Assembly: GCA_900544375.1 (NCBI GenBank)
Contig: UQUZ01000049.1
Location: forward strand, 1-20,450
Direction: 5' to 3'
Length of the DNA: 20,450 nt
Source: an uncultured Oscillospiraceae bacterium
GTDB lineage: Bacteria; Bacillota; Clostridia; Oscillospirales; Acutalibacteraceae
Shown here piece by piece: positions 1 through 7,475 of the stretch. Under the pieces are notes generated by a model. It saw nothing but the letters and a program-made list of their open reading frames with translations. It did no database searches and was not told the DNA's origin. The stretch's first letter is position 1. Each line of letters opens with the position of its first letter. A program made the position numbers and the translations under genes.

Positions 1-203
1 TTCCTCCTTTTTCTCCCTCTCTTTACACCCCTCCGCGCGTTGCGCGAACAACAGGGACGCGGACCTCCACGCAAAAGGAGAAGAAAGAAAAAACTCTTAT
101 GAAGAAAATTTCGACATTCCGTTTGTTTTTAAGCCCCTCTCGGCGCCTATCAATGAAAATCAAGTTAAACAAAAGAGGAGCGCTCTTCTTCATTTTAATT
201 ATA
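1..203 (-). promoter_or_regulatory. Structured leader of a gene starting left of the window
   Basis: On the minus strand a perfect TATAAT lies at 203-198, with only a weak -35 (AGGACA, 16-base spacer). The run then reaches an AAGGAGG-type ribosome binding site at about 10-1, right at the window edge. Just before that site, 63-32 can fold into a hairpin (TCCGCG with CGCGGA, inner GTTG with CAAC). A small stem followed by TTTTGTTT at 187-166 could be a weak terminator or attenuator. This suggests a gene that begins just outside the window with an untranslated leader of about 190 bases. I see no protein in 1-295: the minus-strand open frame here has no ribosome binding site and low-complexity content. 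Confidence 0.35.
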
Positions 204-295
204 GTGTACCCCTCAATTATGTCCTTGATATAACGGTTGCCCGAAGAATATAAAGAGAAAATTCCGGCATAGCGTTTCACCGACTCCGCAAACGC

Positions 296-976
296 TTATT
301 GATGCAACCCCATTACATCATCAACCGGCAGAGAAAAAATAACGCCCGCCTCCCCAGTTGTCTGCGCAATTGCATCGCAAATTTGCTGCATCACAGTTTT
401 TCTATCTGCCAACGGCACGATGATCAGCACCAATTCCTTCTCCGGCCGGATCAGCAGATGCAGAAAATTTTCTTCTTCCTTTGCGTTAAAGCCCCGTGCG
501 TGAACGACTGTGCCGCCGCTGGCCCCAGCCTGCTTCGCCGCCTCCATAACCAGTTCCGCCTGCCCCCGGTCTGCAACGCAGACAACCATATCATGCGTCC
601 GTTTCTCATCCATTTTTTCTGCCTCCCCGGTTTCAATAATTGTGGCCTCTTTCTGAATGTGCCGCAACGCAGCCATGCTGACGCTTGAAAACGTTACGCT
701 GCACGCGACCCCGCCGCCCGGCCTAGAGAACGGCAGTTCGCCCCGCAGCTTCTCCAGGCCGGTTTGAATTGCCGCTCGGGGCGCCGCGCTGAAAAGAATT
801 TCCTTTTCCAAATCACCCAGGCCCAAATATTCTAAAATCTCTGACTTTGCCGTGCCAAACCCCAGGCACATGAGCTGCGTTTTAACTCCCGCCCGCTCAT
901 AAAGCCGGGCCATTTTATCGCCTTTTCCGCGGTCCACAACCGTAATCAGCACTTGCAGCGGAAACGCATACATCAT
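296..976 (-). CDS. Tandem PII-like protein (two PII-type domains)
   Basis: 226-aa soluble protein built of two PII-like halves. Residues 1-101 begin with a beta strand QVLITVVDRGKGDKM; residues 124-226 begin MVVCVADRGQAELVM and carry GGTVVHARGF, then PEKELVLIIVP and a closing FSLPVDDVMGL. The second half matches the PII fold (beta-alpha-beta, GGT..HARG, EKE). No classic T-loop tyrosine segment of GlnB/GlnK is recognisable, so uridylylation is unlikely. The ATG directly follows the TAA of the DUF1538 gene, and its ribosome binding site (GAGGGGG) lies inside the end of that gene, so translation is probably coupled. PII proteins usually gate membrane transporters by sensing nucleotides or metabolites; here the partner is most likely the DUF1538 protein. 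The family call is fairly firm; the ligand is unknown. Confidence 0.75.
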   Translation of the reverse strand: MMYAFPLQVLITVVDRGKGDKMARLYERAGVKTQLMCLGFGTAKSEILEYLGLGDLEKEILFSAAPRAAIQTGLEKLRGELPFSRPGGGVACSVTFSSVSMAALRHIQKEATIIETGEAEKMDEKRTHDMVVCVADRGQAELVMEAAKQAGASGGTVVHARGFNAKEEENFLHLLIRPEKELVLIIVPLADRKTVMQQICDAIAQTTGEAGVIFSLPVDDVMGLHQ

Positions 977-2485
977 TTAAACCCCCTCATATTCGATGAT
1001 TTCGTTCTGCACCGCGGCCGGGCACTTTGCAGCGCGCCGCGTTTTAAAGCGATACAGAAGCCCGATTCCCTGGATAATAACCAATGGCGTCATTGCCACC
1101 ATTGCAACAATTCCAAATGCATCCAGAAGAATATTCCCCCCCAAAGCACCGCACGCCCCCATGGCAAAGGGGAGAAGGAACGTAGCCGTCATAGGGCCAG
1201 ACGCAACGCCGCCAGAGTCAAATGCAATTGCCGTAAAAATTTTTGGCACCGCGAACGAGAGCAGCAGTGCGCAAACATACCCAGGCACTAAAAACCAATA
1301 AATTGAAATCCCTGTTAAAATCCGGATCATCGATAAGCCCACCGACATCGCCATGCCTATAGAAAGGCCGTTCATCATCGTTTTTTGGGAAATCGCGCCG
1401 CCAGAAATCTCCTCCACCTGTTTATTAAGCACCAGCACAGCAGGCTCCGCTTTTACAATAAAGAAGCCAATGACCATACCGATCGGCACCAAAATCCAAC
1501 GGTATGGGAGCGCGACGAGCTCTTTGCCCAAATAGCTTCCGACCGGCATAAAGCCGACATTGACACCCGTTAAAAATAAAAGGAGACCAATAAACGTGTA
1601 AAGGATGCCGGCCAGCACTTTAACGAGTTGCTTTTTGCGCAGCTTTAAAAATGCAAGCTGAAACAGAAAGAAGAAAACCAAAACCGGCAGAAGGGCCAGA
1701 AACACTTCTTTTGCGTAAGCCGGAAACGCACGGCCAAATTCCAGCCCCAAATCTCGGGTAGTGCTAATAACGGGCATTGTGATCTCCGCATATTCCGCTT
1801 GAGACGGCTCATAGAGAATCCCCAACAGAAGCACAGATAAGATAGGGCCGATTGAGCACAGGGCAACCATACCAAAGCTGTCGCTCTCCGCATCCCCGTC
1901 GTTGCGTAGAGCGGCTAGGCCTATGCCGAACGCCATAATAAACGGCACGGTAATCGGGCCCGTTGTCACACCTCCCGCATCAAACGCCACTGCCACAAAC
2001 TCATTCGGCACAAAAACAGAGAGGAGAAACACAGCTGCATAACCGATCAGCAGCAGAATTGAAAGCCGGATTTTCAATACCATACGCAAAAACGCCGACG
2101 CCAAAAAGATTCCGACGCCAACCGCAACGGTAAGAATGAGCGTCAAATCCGGCACGCCGGGCGTTTGCTGCGCCAGCACCTGCAAATCAGGCTCCGCAAC
2201 CGTTATAATTCCGCCAATTGCAAAACACGCCAGCGCAATCAACACCACTTTCTTCCCTTTTGCCAAGCGCGTGCCCAAATGCTCGCCGATTGGGATCATC
2301 GCCAAATCCGCACCCAATGTAAAAAAACCCATGCCTAGAATGAGAAGCCCGGCGCCAGTCAAAAACAGCAGGAGTGTATCCGGCGGCATGGGCGTAATCG
2401 TAACGCACAAGAGCAAAACGATTGCCGTAACCGGCACTACAGCTTGCAAAGATTCTCTGATTTTTTCCCGCAGCTTTCGATTCAT
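977..2485 (-). CDS. Duplicated DUF1538 integral membrane protein
   Basis: 502-aa polytopic membrane protein with a clear internal duplication. In the first half are FLTG at residues 41-44, AEP at 97-99, AFDAGGVTTGP at 167-177 and DSFGMVA at 202-208. The second half repeats these in the same order: FLTG at 304-307, AEP at 346-348, AFDSGGVASGP at 421-431 and DAFGIVA at 455-461. Such glycine-rich repeated re-entrant-looking motifs are typical of transporters. The family (DUF1538) has no function I can name with certainty. I chose the ATG at 2485 over an upstream ATG at 2503 because AAAGGTGGGG sits 3-5 bases before it. It is the first gene of an operon with the PII-like gene, which suggests an ion or small-molecule transporter gated by a PII-type subunit (inference). 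Confidence 0.8.
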   Translation of the reverse strand: MNRKLREKIRESLQAVVPVTAIVLLLCVTITPMPPDTLLLFLTGAGLLILGMGFFTLGADLAMIPIGEHLGTRLAKGKKVVLIALACFAIGGIITVAEPDLQVLAQQTPGVPDLTLILTVAVGVGIFLASAFLRMVLKIRLSILLLIGYAAVFLLSVFVPNEFVAVAFDAGGVTTGPITVPFIMAFGIGLAALRNDGDAESDSFGMVALCSIGPILSVLLLGILYEPSQAEYAEITMPVISTTRDLGLEFGRAFPAYAKEVFLALLPVLVFFFLFQLAFLKLRKKQLVKVLAGILYTFIGLLLFLTGVNVGFMPVGSYLGKELVALPYRWILVPIGMVIGFFIVKAEPAVLVLNKQVEEISGGAISQKTMMNGLSIGMAMSVGLSMIRILTGISIYWFLVPGYVCALLLSFAVPKIFTAIAFDSGGVASGPMTATFLLPFAMGACGALGGNILLDAFGIVAMVAMTPLVIIQGIGLLYRFKTRRAAKCPAAVQNEIIEYEGV

Positions 2486-2557
2486 TCGACCCCACCTTTC
2501 CATATATGATGTTTATTTTCATAATTCCCGCCCAAATTGTACAAATTGTATATTATC

Positions 2558-2587
2558 ATCATACTATACGAGGTGTGCATCTGTCAA
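2558..2587 (-). promoter_or_regulatory. Promoter of the DUF1538-PII operon
   Basis: Minus-strand TTGACA at 2587-2582, an 18-base spacer, then TATGAT at 2563-2558. Transcription would start near 2550. The palindrome TTGTACAA at 2537-2544, within a larger AT-rich imperfect repeat, lies right at or after the start point and could be an operator. Confidence 0.6.
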
Positions 2588-2680
2588 CGAATTCCTTGAT
2601 ACGATTGATTGAATTAGGCAATAAATCCTTTCATGCGCCTTGAGGCTATACTTCAAAATTTATACAAATTGGATTTTAAG

Positions 2681-2709
2681 GAACTCCGATCATTCCGGCA
2701 TCGGAATTC
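2681..2709. other. Intergenic hairpin
   Basis: GAACTCCGAT at 2681-2690 can pair with ATCGGAATTC at 2700-2709 with one non-Watson-Crick position and a 9-base loop. It lies between the DUF1538 promoter and the terminator at 2739-2771, in a stretch without any gene (2588-2738). No T-run follows closely, so its role is unclear. Confidence 0.3.
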
Positions 2710-2738
2710 TTTCTCGGGCGATTTCTGAGGGACCAAAC

Positions 2739-2771
2739 AAAAAAGGGAACTGCTTGATACAGTCCCTTTTA
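2739..2771 (-). terminator. Rho-independent terminator of the sugar operon
   Basis: Stem AAGGGA.ACTG with CAGTCCCTT (one bulged base, loop CTTGATA region), followed on the minus strand by TTTTTTGTTT. It lies about 75 bases beyond the stop of the APH-fold kinase gene. Confidence 0.7.
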
Positions 2772-2843
2772 TCTTACATTATCTGATTGTATTTTTAATT
2801 TGCGCGTAGCTTCCTACAGCCATACAAGGTTGGAATCCCCCAT

Positions 2844-3869
2844 TCAGGCATCGCAATCCTCCCGAAGCCATTCCAGCAGCAGGGCCGTTTTCCGCTCATA
2901 GGCATCCAGTGCATGGAGCGTTCCCCTCACCTGCGCTGTGCCCAAACGCCGCTCCTCCTGGGAACTGCATTCGATCCCAAGGGAACGTTTCATATTATAG
3001 AGCAGCCATTCCAACATTCCGCCATATCCGCTGTCAAGCACGGCGGGCCAGTCGGTGTGCAAAAGGGGCCGGTTCATCTGGTAAGCTGCTAACAGCGCAC
3101 GGAATTTTTCGCGATCCAGCCGCCCTCTTTGATTGCAAGCCCAGTAGTTCACCACCTCAATCAGTTCCCGCTCAGGGTTGACATATCCTGCTGCCTCCCA
3201 GTCGATCAAGAAGGGCTCCATTCCATCCCATAATACATTTTTCGGGTCGAGATCCCGGTGGCTGAGCACCTGCTCCCCGCTTCGTTTTTCTGCCGCGGCC
3301 ACATACCGCTGCGTCCAGCCGGCAATTCTTTCATACCGGGCTGTGAAAAGCCGCAGCCAAGACGGCTTCTCCTGCCGAGCCTTCTGAAGAACAGTTTTCC
3401 AATCGGGCGCAAAAGCCCCTGCCTCCCCATAGGCTGCTCCATCGATCTGCACGTTTGCATGGTGGATAGCGCCCAAAATACCGCCGATCCGCTCACAACG
3501 CAAAGGGGTAATTTCCTTTGCGAATACGCTTTTGCCACTTTGCCATGGAAAAACCATGTAATAACACCCATTGCGTGCCAAAACCGCCTCGCCATTCTTG
3601 CAAATTGCCGGAACGGCCGGAATCTTCTTCGATAACTCACGCGCAATTTTTTCTGAAAAAATTGTATTCTCCAGCGCCTTTTCCCGCTTCATAACCGCGG
3701 GATTCAGCACTTTGACCGCATATTTCCCCCGCTCGGTGACGGCGGCATACATCGTGTGCATCAATCCGCCGGCTACCCGGCACGGCGGCCCTTTTAATGT
3801 GCCTAAATCCATCTCTTGCAGGACTTTTTGCAAAAGATCCGTAATGCCCTTTTCCATTGACAAAACCAT
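2844..3869 (-). CDS. APH-fold phosphotransferase, sugar-operon member
   Basis: 341-aa protein of the aminoglycoside phosphotransferase/choline kinase/CotS superfamily. It has an AVKVL strand (Lys53, ATP binding), the catalytic loop SHRDLDPKNVLW at residues 203-214 (Asp206 catalytic, Asn211 metal) and the LIDWEAAG metal motif at 221-228 (Asp223). All key kinase residues are intact, so it should be an active small-molecule kinase. The substrate is not evident; antibiotic resistance should not be assumed. The ATG at 3869 has a weak AGAGAAAG site; the ATG at 3857 has none. It lies 101 bases after the PfkB gene on the same strand with no convincing promoter between (only palindromes TTTCGGCCGAAA and TTGCATGCAA), and ends at a terminator, so it is probably the third gene of the glycosidase operon. 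Confidence 0.75.
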   Translation of the reverse strand: MVLSMEKGITDLLQKVLQEMDLGTLKGPPCRVAGGLMHTMYAAVTERGKYAVKVLNPAVMKREKALENTIFSEKIARELSKKIPAVPAICKNGEAVLARNGCYYMVFPWQSGKSVFAKEITPLRCERIGGILGAIHHANVQIDGAAYGEAGAFAPDWKTVLQKARQEKPSWLRLFTARYERIAGWTQRYVAAAEKRSGEQVLSHRDLDPKNVLWDGMEPFLIDWEAAGYVNPERELIEVVNYWACNQRGRLDREKFRALLAAYQMNRPLLHTDWPAVLDSGYGGMLEWLLYNMKRSLGIECSSQEERRLGTAQVRGTLHALDAYERKTALLLEWLREDCDA

Positions 3870-3970
3870 CTTTCTCTACAAGGCAGAATTTGCATGCAAT
3901 GTTCGCCCCTGCCCGCCCTTTCGGCCGAAAAACGAAGAAATTCAGAAAGCGCCGCGATAGCTCCTACACC

Positions 3971-4882
3971 TCAATCGGCATCGTAATACTGTAGGCAATC
4001 CATCGCCTGCAACAGCGTCAGCCCCGCCTTGTAGCAGCCCGGCTGTGTCGTCGAGTAGCCGCCAAACACGTTCCCCATTTGCAGGCAACGCGCAAGCGGC
4101 CACCCCTGATACACGCCGTAGAGCACACCGGCCATGAAGTTATCCCCAGCGCCGGTAAAATCCACGGGTATAAACCGATCCACAGCGGGCACCCGCAGCA
4201 CTTTCTCCCCATCAAGCGCGATGCAGCCCGCCGCACCGCATTTAATAATCGGCGTTTTCACCGCCTCGCCGAGCTTTCGCAGCGCATCCTCCAGCGTTTC
4301 CTCGCCGGTGAGCTGCCTGGCCTCCTTCTCATTCGGTGTAAAAAAATCAACATATTGTAGAATGTCTTTATAATCCGCAAGCTTCATCTCCGGCGTCCAG
4401 CCGATGTCATAGAGCAAAACCGTTCCGTCCGCATGTAGCTTTTTGACTACTTCCGGCCTGCCCTGCGGCGCAAAGGCGATCGCTGCGCCTTTCAGGAAGG
4501 CGTAACAGGATTCATCCGCCAAATCTGCCTGCGTGATCTCATCCCCAAAGGATAAAAAGGAACGGTCGCCGCCGTAGGAAAACACGGTGGAAACTACCAC
4601 AGGCCGCCCTTCTCCCCGGTAGAGGTTTTCATACTGCTTTAACCCATTCTCTTCCAGGAGGGAGGCTGCCAAACGGCTGATCGCATCCGATCCTAAAAAA
4701 GTGCCCAGCCGGGCCGGGAGCCCCATGCGGGAGAGCATGATAGGGATTGCCGCAGCTCCACCACCGAGCTGTAAATCAAAAGCCTTGGTGTAAACTTCCT
4801 CTCCCAGCTCCGGCAGCGCATCAAAGCCCGAATAAATCAAATCCGTGTAGAGCGGCGCAATCGCGCGCACTTCCCCCCTCAT
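3971..4882 (-). CDS. PfkB-family carbohydrate kinase
   Basis: 303-aa ribokinase-like sugar kinase that phosphorylates a sugar or sugar phosphate with ATP in the cytosol. The N-terminal sugar-binding part has QLGGGAA at residues 38-44, in place of the usual GG motif. NEKEARQLTG at 184-193 is the conserved NxxE motif, and DFTGAGDNF at 241-249 is PfkB signature 2 with the catalytic base Asp247 and the GAGD anion hole. Length is normal. Its ATG overlaps the TGA of the family 4 glycosidase by 4 bases (ATGA), a sign of translational coupling, so it probably acts on a product of that enzyme's pathway. Motifs do not fix the exact sugar (fructose, ribose, KDG or other). Confidence 0.88.
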   Translation of the reverse strand: MRGEVRAIAPLYTDLIYSGFDALPELGEEVYTKAFDLQLGGGAAAIPIMLSRMGLPARLGTFLGSDAISRLAASLLEENGLKQYENLYRGEGRPVVVSTVFSYGGDRSFLSFGDEITQADLADESCYAFLKGAAIAFAPQGRPEVVKKLHADGTVLLYDIGWTPEMKLADYKDILQYVDFFTPNEKEARQLTGEETLEDALRKLGEAVKTPIIKCGAAGCIALDGEKVLRVPAVDRFIPVDFTGAGDNFMAGVLYGVYQGWPLARCLQMGNVFGGYSTTQPGCYKAGLTLLQAMDCLQYYDAD

Positions 4883-6258
4883 GATAATTCTCCAATATAG
4901 CCCTTGTAGCGCTCCTTATAGGTGTCCACAAGGCTCTTGGCAATGGGGTAGGAATTGATGAGCGGATGAATGGTGAGCGCCTTGACCGCCTTTTCATAGC
5001 TCTTTTCCAAAATCGCTTCCACCGTCAGGTTTTCGTATAGCTTAATCGTCCGAATCAGGTTCAGCTGCATCGGCGGAATTTCCGGCACTGGCAGCGGGTG
5101 CGCGCCCTCTCCGTCGATCTCGCAGGTGAGCTCCATCACGTCGCCATCCGCAAAATACGGGCACGCGCCGTTGTTCGGCACAGAGAGTACCATCTGGATT
5201 TTTTCCCCTGTCGCCCGCGCCTTGATGAAATCAAGCGCTACGCCCGCATACCCGCCGCCATCCGGCTGGCGGATAAATTCCTCCACGGTAGGCACGTCGA
5301 TATTTTTCGGCGCACCGCCTGTTTCGATCGTGAAATAGCTGTTTTCCCGCATGGCATAATGCAGCATAAAGCAGTGGAAGGCAGCTTCCAAATCACGATC
5401 GATATCGATCTCATCGAGCGCGCGGTGCATTTTCTGGTTGATCTCCAAAATCGTTTCCCCCCGCGTTTTGGAGGAGGAGAGGATTGATTGCACGGCGCGG
5501 TTGCTATAGTAATAGAAATACAGGTATTCATTCGGCAGCAAATTGCCGGAGAGCCGGACAAGCTCCGGGTCGAAATGTTTCATCTCCGTAGCCTGATAAA
5601 GCCGGGGCGCAGCCAAGATTTTGCCGGTCACGTCTTCGCCATCCACCCGGAAGGAATCGAACCACGAGAGGTGGTTTAATCCCCAGCAGCGCATGGTAAA
5701 GCGCTCGCGCTCTACCCCCAGCAGGGCCGCCAGCTGCTTATGAAAGCCGCTCGGCGCATCGCACACGCCATAAACCATATCATAGCCCTGCGTGCGCAGC
5801 GCCTGCGTGACCAAACCGCTCGGGTTGGTAAAATTAAAGATCAAAACATCTGGCTTCGCCACCCGGCGCGCGAGCTCGCAATAGCCGGTGAGGATCGGGA
5901 TGCTGCGCAGCGCCATGGCAAACCCGCCCGCGCCCGTCGTCTCCTGACCGAGCACGCCGTGGCTCAGCGCCGTGCGCTCATCAAAAACGCGGCCTTCATC
6001 CGCATCGCCCCGGATGGTGGTGATGATATAATCCGCATCCCGGAGCGCTTCTTCCGCATCCGTCGTCAATATAAAGTGCAGGGCCGGGTTACACCGCTCG
6101 CCGACCAGCTTTGCGATCTTGCCATATTTATGCAACTTCTCAGCGTTGTTATCCATCAGCACAACCTCTGTAATCCCCGCTGCCTCCGCGCCGAGGGCGA
6201 TTGATTTCGTCAAAAAGGGCGAGCGTACCCCACCGCCGCCAAGCACCGTCAATTTCAT
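4879..6258 (-). CDS. Glycosyl hydrolase family 4 (6-phospho-glycosidase type)
   Basis: 459-aa NAD- and metal-dependent glycosidase of family GH4, which cleaves by an oxidation-elimination mechanism at C3/C2. The N-terminal Rossmann part begins MKLTVLGGGGVRSPFLTKSI, with an acidic DNN after strand 2. NPSG at residues 145-148, Cys166-Asp167 in GVCDAPSG and NHLSWF at 195-200 (His196) form the expected substrate and metal site. Characterised 6-phospho-glucosidases mostly carry Cys-Asn at the second site, so the Asp is a variation. I chose the ATG at 6258 because AAAGGAAGAG precedes it and the NAD motif starts at residue 4; the longer frame to 6300 adds a charged tail with no ribosome binding site. 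It is the first gene of the operon. Similarity is closest to the beta-glucosidase branch; the substrate is not proven. Confidence 0.88.
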   Translation of the reverse strand: MKLTVLGGGGVRSPFLTKSIALGAEAAGITEVVLMDNNAEKLHKYGKIAKLVGERCNPALHFILTTDAEEALRDADYIITTIRGDADEGRVFDERTALSHGVLGQETTGAGGFAMALRSIPILTGYCELARRVAKPDVLIFNFTNPSGLVTQALRTQGYDMVYGVCDAPSGFHKQLAALLGVERERFTMRCWGLNHLSWFDSFRVDGEDVTGKILAAPRLYQATEMKHFDPELVRLSGNLLPNEYLYFYYYSNRAVQSILSSSKTRGETILEINQKMHRALDEIDIDRDLEAAFHCFMLHYAMRENSYFTIETGGAPKNIDVPTVEEFIRQPDGGGYAGVALDFIKARATGEKIQMVLSVPNNGACPYFADGDVMELTCEIDGEGAHPLPVPEIPPMQLNLIRTIKLYENLTVEAILEKSYEKAVKALTIHPLINSYPIAKSLVDTYKERYKGYIGELS

Positions 6259-6298
6259 AATAGATCTCTTCCTTTCCCTTCCGTTTTCTTTCTCTCCC

Positions 6299-6326
6299 AT
6301 TATACCGGCCCAGCCAAGCCTGTCAA
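6299..6326 (-). promoter_or_regulatory. Consensus promoter of the GH4-PfkB-APH operon
   Basis: Minus-strand TTGACA at 6326-6321 and TATAAT at 6304-6299 with a 16-base spacer: a perfect hexamer pair. A promoter this strong in front of a catabolic operon suggests control by a repressor or by carbon-source signals, but no clear cre-like operator was recognised. Confidence 0.8.
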
Positions 6327-6380
6327 CGCCCCTTGGGCAAACAAATTCGATTTTTAACCGTATCTCATCCGGCCGATTCG

Positions 6381-6389
6381 TGGTATACT
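6381..6389 (+). promoter_or_regulatory. Extended -10 promoter of the hydrolase gene
   Basis: TGGTATACT is an extended -10 (TGn plus TATACT at 6384-6389). No good -35 is seen at normal spacing. It is divergent from the glycosidase operon promoter, about 60 bases away. Confidence 0.5.
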
Positions 6390-6412
6390 TTGAAAAAAGG
6401 AGCGATCAAACG

Positions 6413-6436
6413 ATGCGCTCTCTTGGCCGCCGCTAA
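6413..6436 (+). CDS. Possible 7-aa leader peptide MRSLGRR
   Basis: ATG at 6413 opens a frame of seven codons ending in TAA. It is preceded by AAAAAAGGAGCG at 6393-6404, a good ribosome binding site 8-9 bases away, and lies about 24 bases after the extended -10. The peptide holds three arginines. It ends 26 bases before the ribosome binding site of the hydrolase. It could be a regulatory leader or chance; only the ribosome binding site supports translation. Confidence 0.35.
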   Translation: MRSLGRR

Positions 6437-6476
6437 AATTGGTGTTTCAAATGAATATACAAGGGAGGTTTCTGAT

Positions 6477-7373
6477 ATGTATGAGCTCATCCGGGCAGGG
6501 GAACGCACCTATTATATCGACTGCCCAGTTAAAATCGGCCTTTTTCTTTTGGATAAAAGCCATGCTTGCCTCATTGATGGTGGCAGCGGAAAGGATGCCG
6601 CCAAAAAAGCACTTAAAATTTTGGACGCACAGGGCTGGCAGCTCTCCTGCGTGATCAATACGCACTCGCATGGCGACCATATCGGGGGAAATCAGCTGCT
6701 CCAAAAGCGCACGGGTTGCCAAATTTTTGCAAAGGGAATGGAGTGCGCTTTTACCTTGAATCCGGTGTTGGAGCCCGCTTTCCTCTATGGTGGTTTCCCT
6801 CCAAATGCATTGCGCAACCACTTCCTGGAGGCCGCTCCCAGCAACGCCCTACCGTTGGATAGCCAGGGCTTCCCACAGGAGCTGGAGGTGATCGACCTGC
6901 CCGGCCATTCCTTTGATATGATCGGCCTGCGCACACCGGATGACGTTGTTTTTCTGGCCGATGCGCTGGTAAGCGAAGAAGCGATCCAAAAATACCAGGT
7001 ATCCTTCCTCTATGATGTAAAAGGCTATCTCGCCACGCTTCAAAAAGTAGAACAGATGCAGGCGAGGCTTTTCATCCCCTCCCATGCAGCAGCCACAGAG
7101 GAAATCGCCCCGCTCGCTCGCGCCAATCGGGAAAAGATTGTGCAAATCATTGAGTATCTGCTCAATCTGTGCCAGGCGCCTCACAGCTTTGAAGAAATTC
7201 TTCAGGCAGTGTTTCATCAGTATGCCCTCACAATGGATTGCAATCAATATGTATTGGTCGGCAGCACGGTGCGCTCTTATCTCGCGTATCTTTATCAACA
7301 GCAGAAGCTGTCGTTTCGCTTTGTATCGAACCGGATGCTGTGGCAAACGCAGCCGGAACAACAAGACGAATAA
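6477..7373 (+). CDS. Metallo-beta-lactamase-fold hydrolase with C-terminal winged-helix-like tail
   Basis: 298-aa metallohydrolase. The zinc ligands are all present: THSHGDH at residues 62-68 (His63, His65, Asp67, His68), His144 in LPGHS, Asp162 in ADAL and His203 in PSHA. The pattern is that of glyoxalase II/lactonase-like MBL proteins rather than true beta-lactamases. Residues about 220-298 form a helical C-terminal domain resembling the winged helix seen in LACTB2-like relatives. The ATG at 6477 has AGGGAGG 8 bases upstream; the longer open frame from 6333 runs through the promoter and is rejected. It is probably a single gene: it diverges from the glycosidase operon and the next gene has its own promoter. 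Substrate unknown. Confidence 0.85.
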   Translation: MYELIRAGERTYYIDCPVKIGLFLLDKSHACLIDGGSGKDAAKKALKILDAQGWQLSCVINTHSHGDHIGGNQLLQKRTGCQIFAKGMECAFTLNPVLEPAFLYGGFPPNALRNHFLEAAPSNALPLDSQGFPQELEVIDLPGHSFDMIGLRTPDDVVFLADALVSEEAIQKYQVSFLYDVKGYLATLQKVEQMQARLFIPSHAAATEEIAPLARANREKIVQIIEYLLNLCQAPHSFEEILQAVFHQYALTMDCNQYVLVGSTVRSYLAYLYQQQKLSFRFVSNRMLWQTQPEQQDE

Positions 7374-7401
7374 AATCGGAATAAAAGTTTGCTCCCAGAT
7401 A

Positions 7402-7430
7402 TTGACGTTCCCTTTCGCCAGCGATAAACT
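7402..7430 (+). promoter_or_regulatory. Promoter of the SDR gene
   Basis: TTGACG at 7402-7407, 17-base spacer, TAAACT at 7425-7430, placed 45 bases before the TTG start at 7476. No terminator hairpin is visible between the hydrolase stop and this promoter. Confidence 0.5.
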
Positions 7431-7475
7431 AATATCAATACAGCCACACATCAATTGAAAAAAGGAGAGAGAATC

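Noticed and set aside
23..280. 85-aa open frame on the minus strand at the left edge
   Set aside because: No ribosome binding site at either possible ATG, Phe/Arg-rich shadow-like sequence, and it crosses the predicted promoter.
2844..3869. Antibiotic-resistance aminoglycoside kinase
   Set aside because: Only the general superfamily motifs are present, and the operon context is sugar metabolism. A resistance label is not supported.
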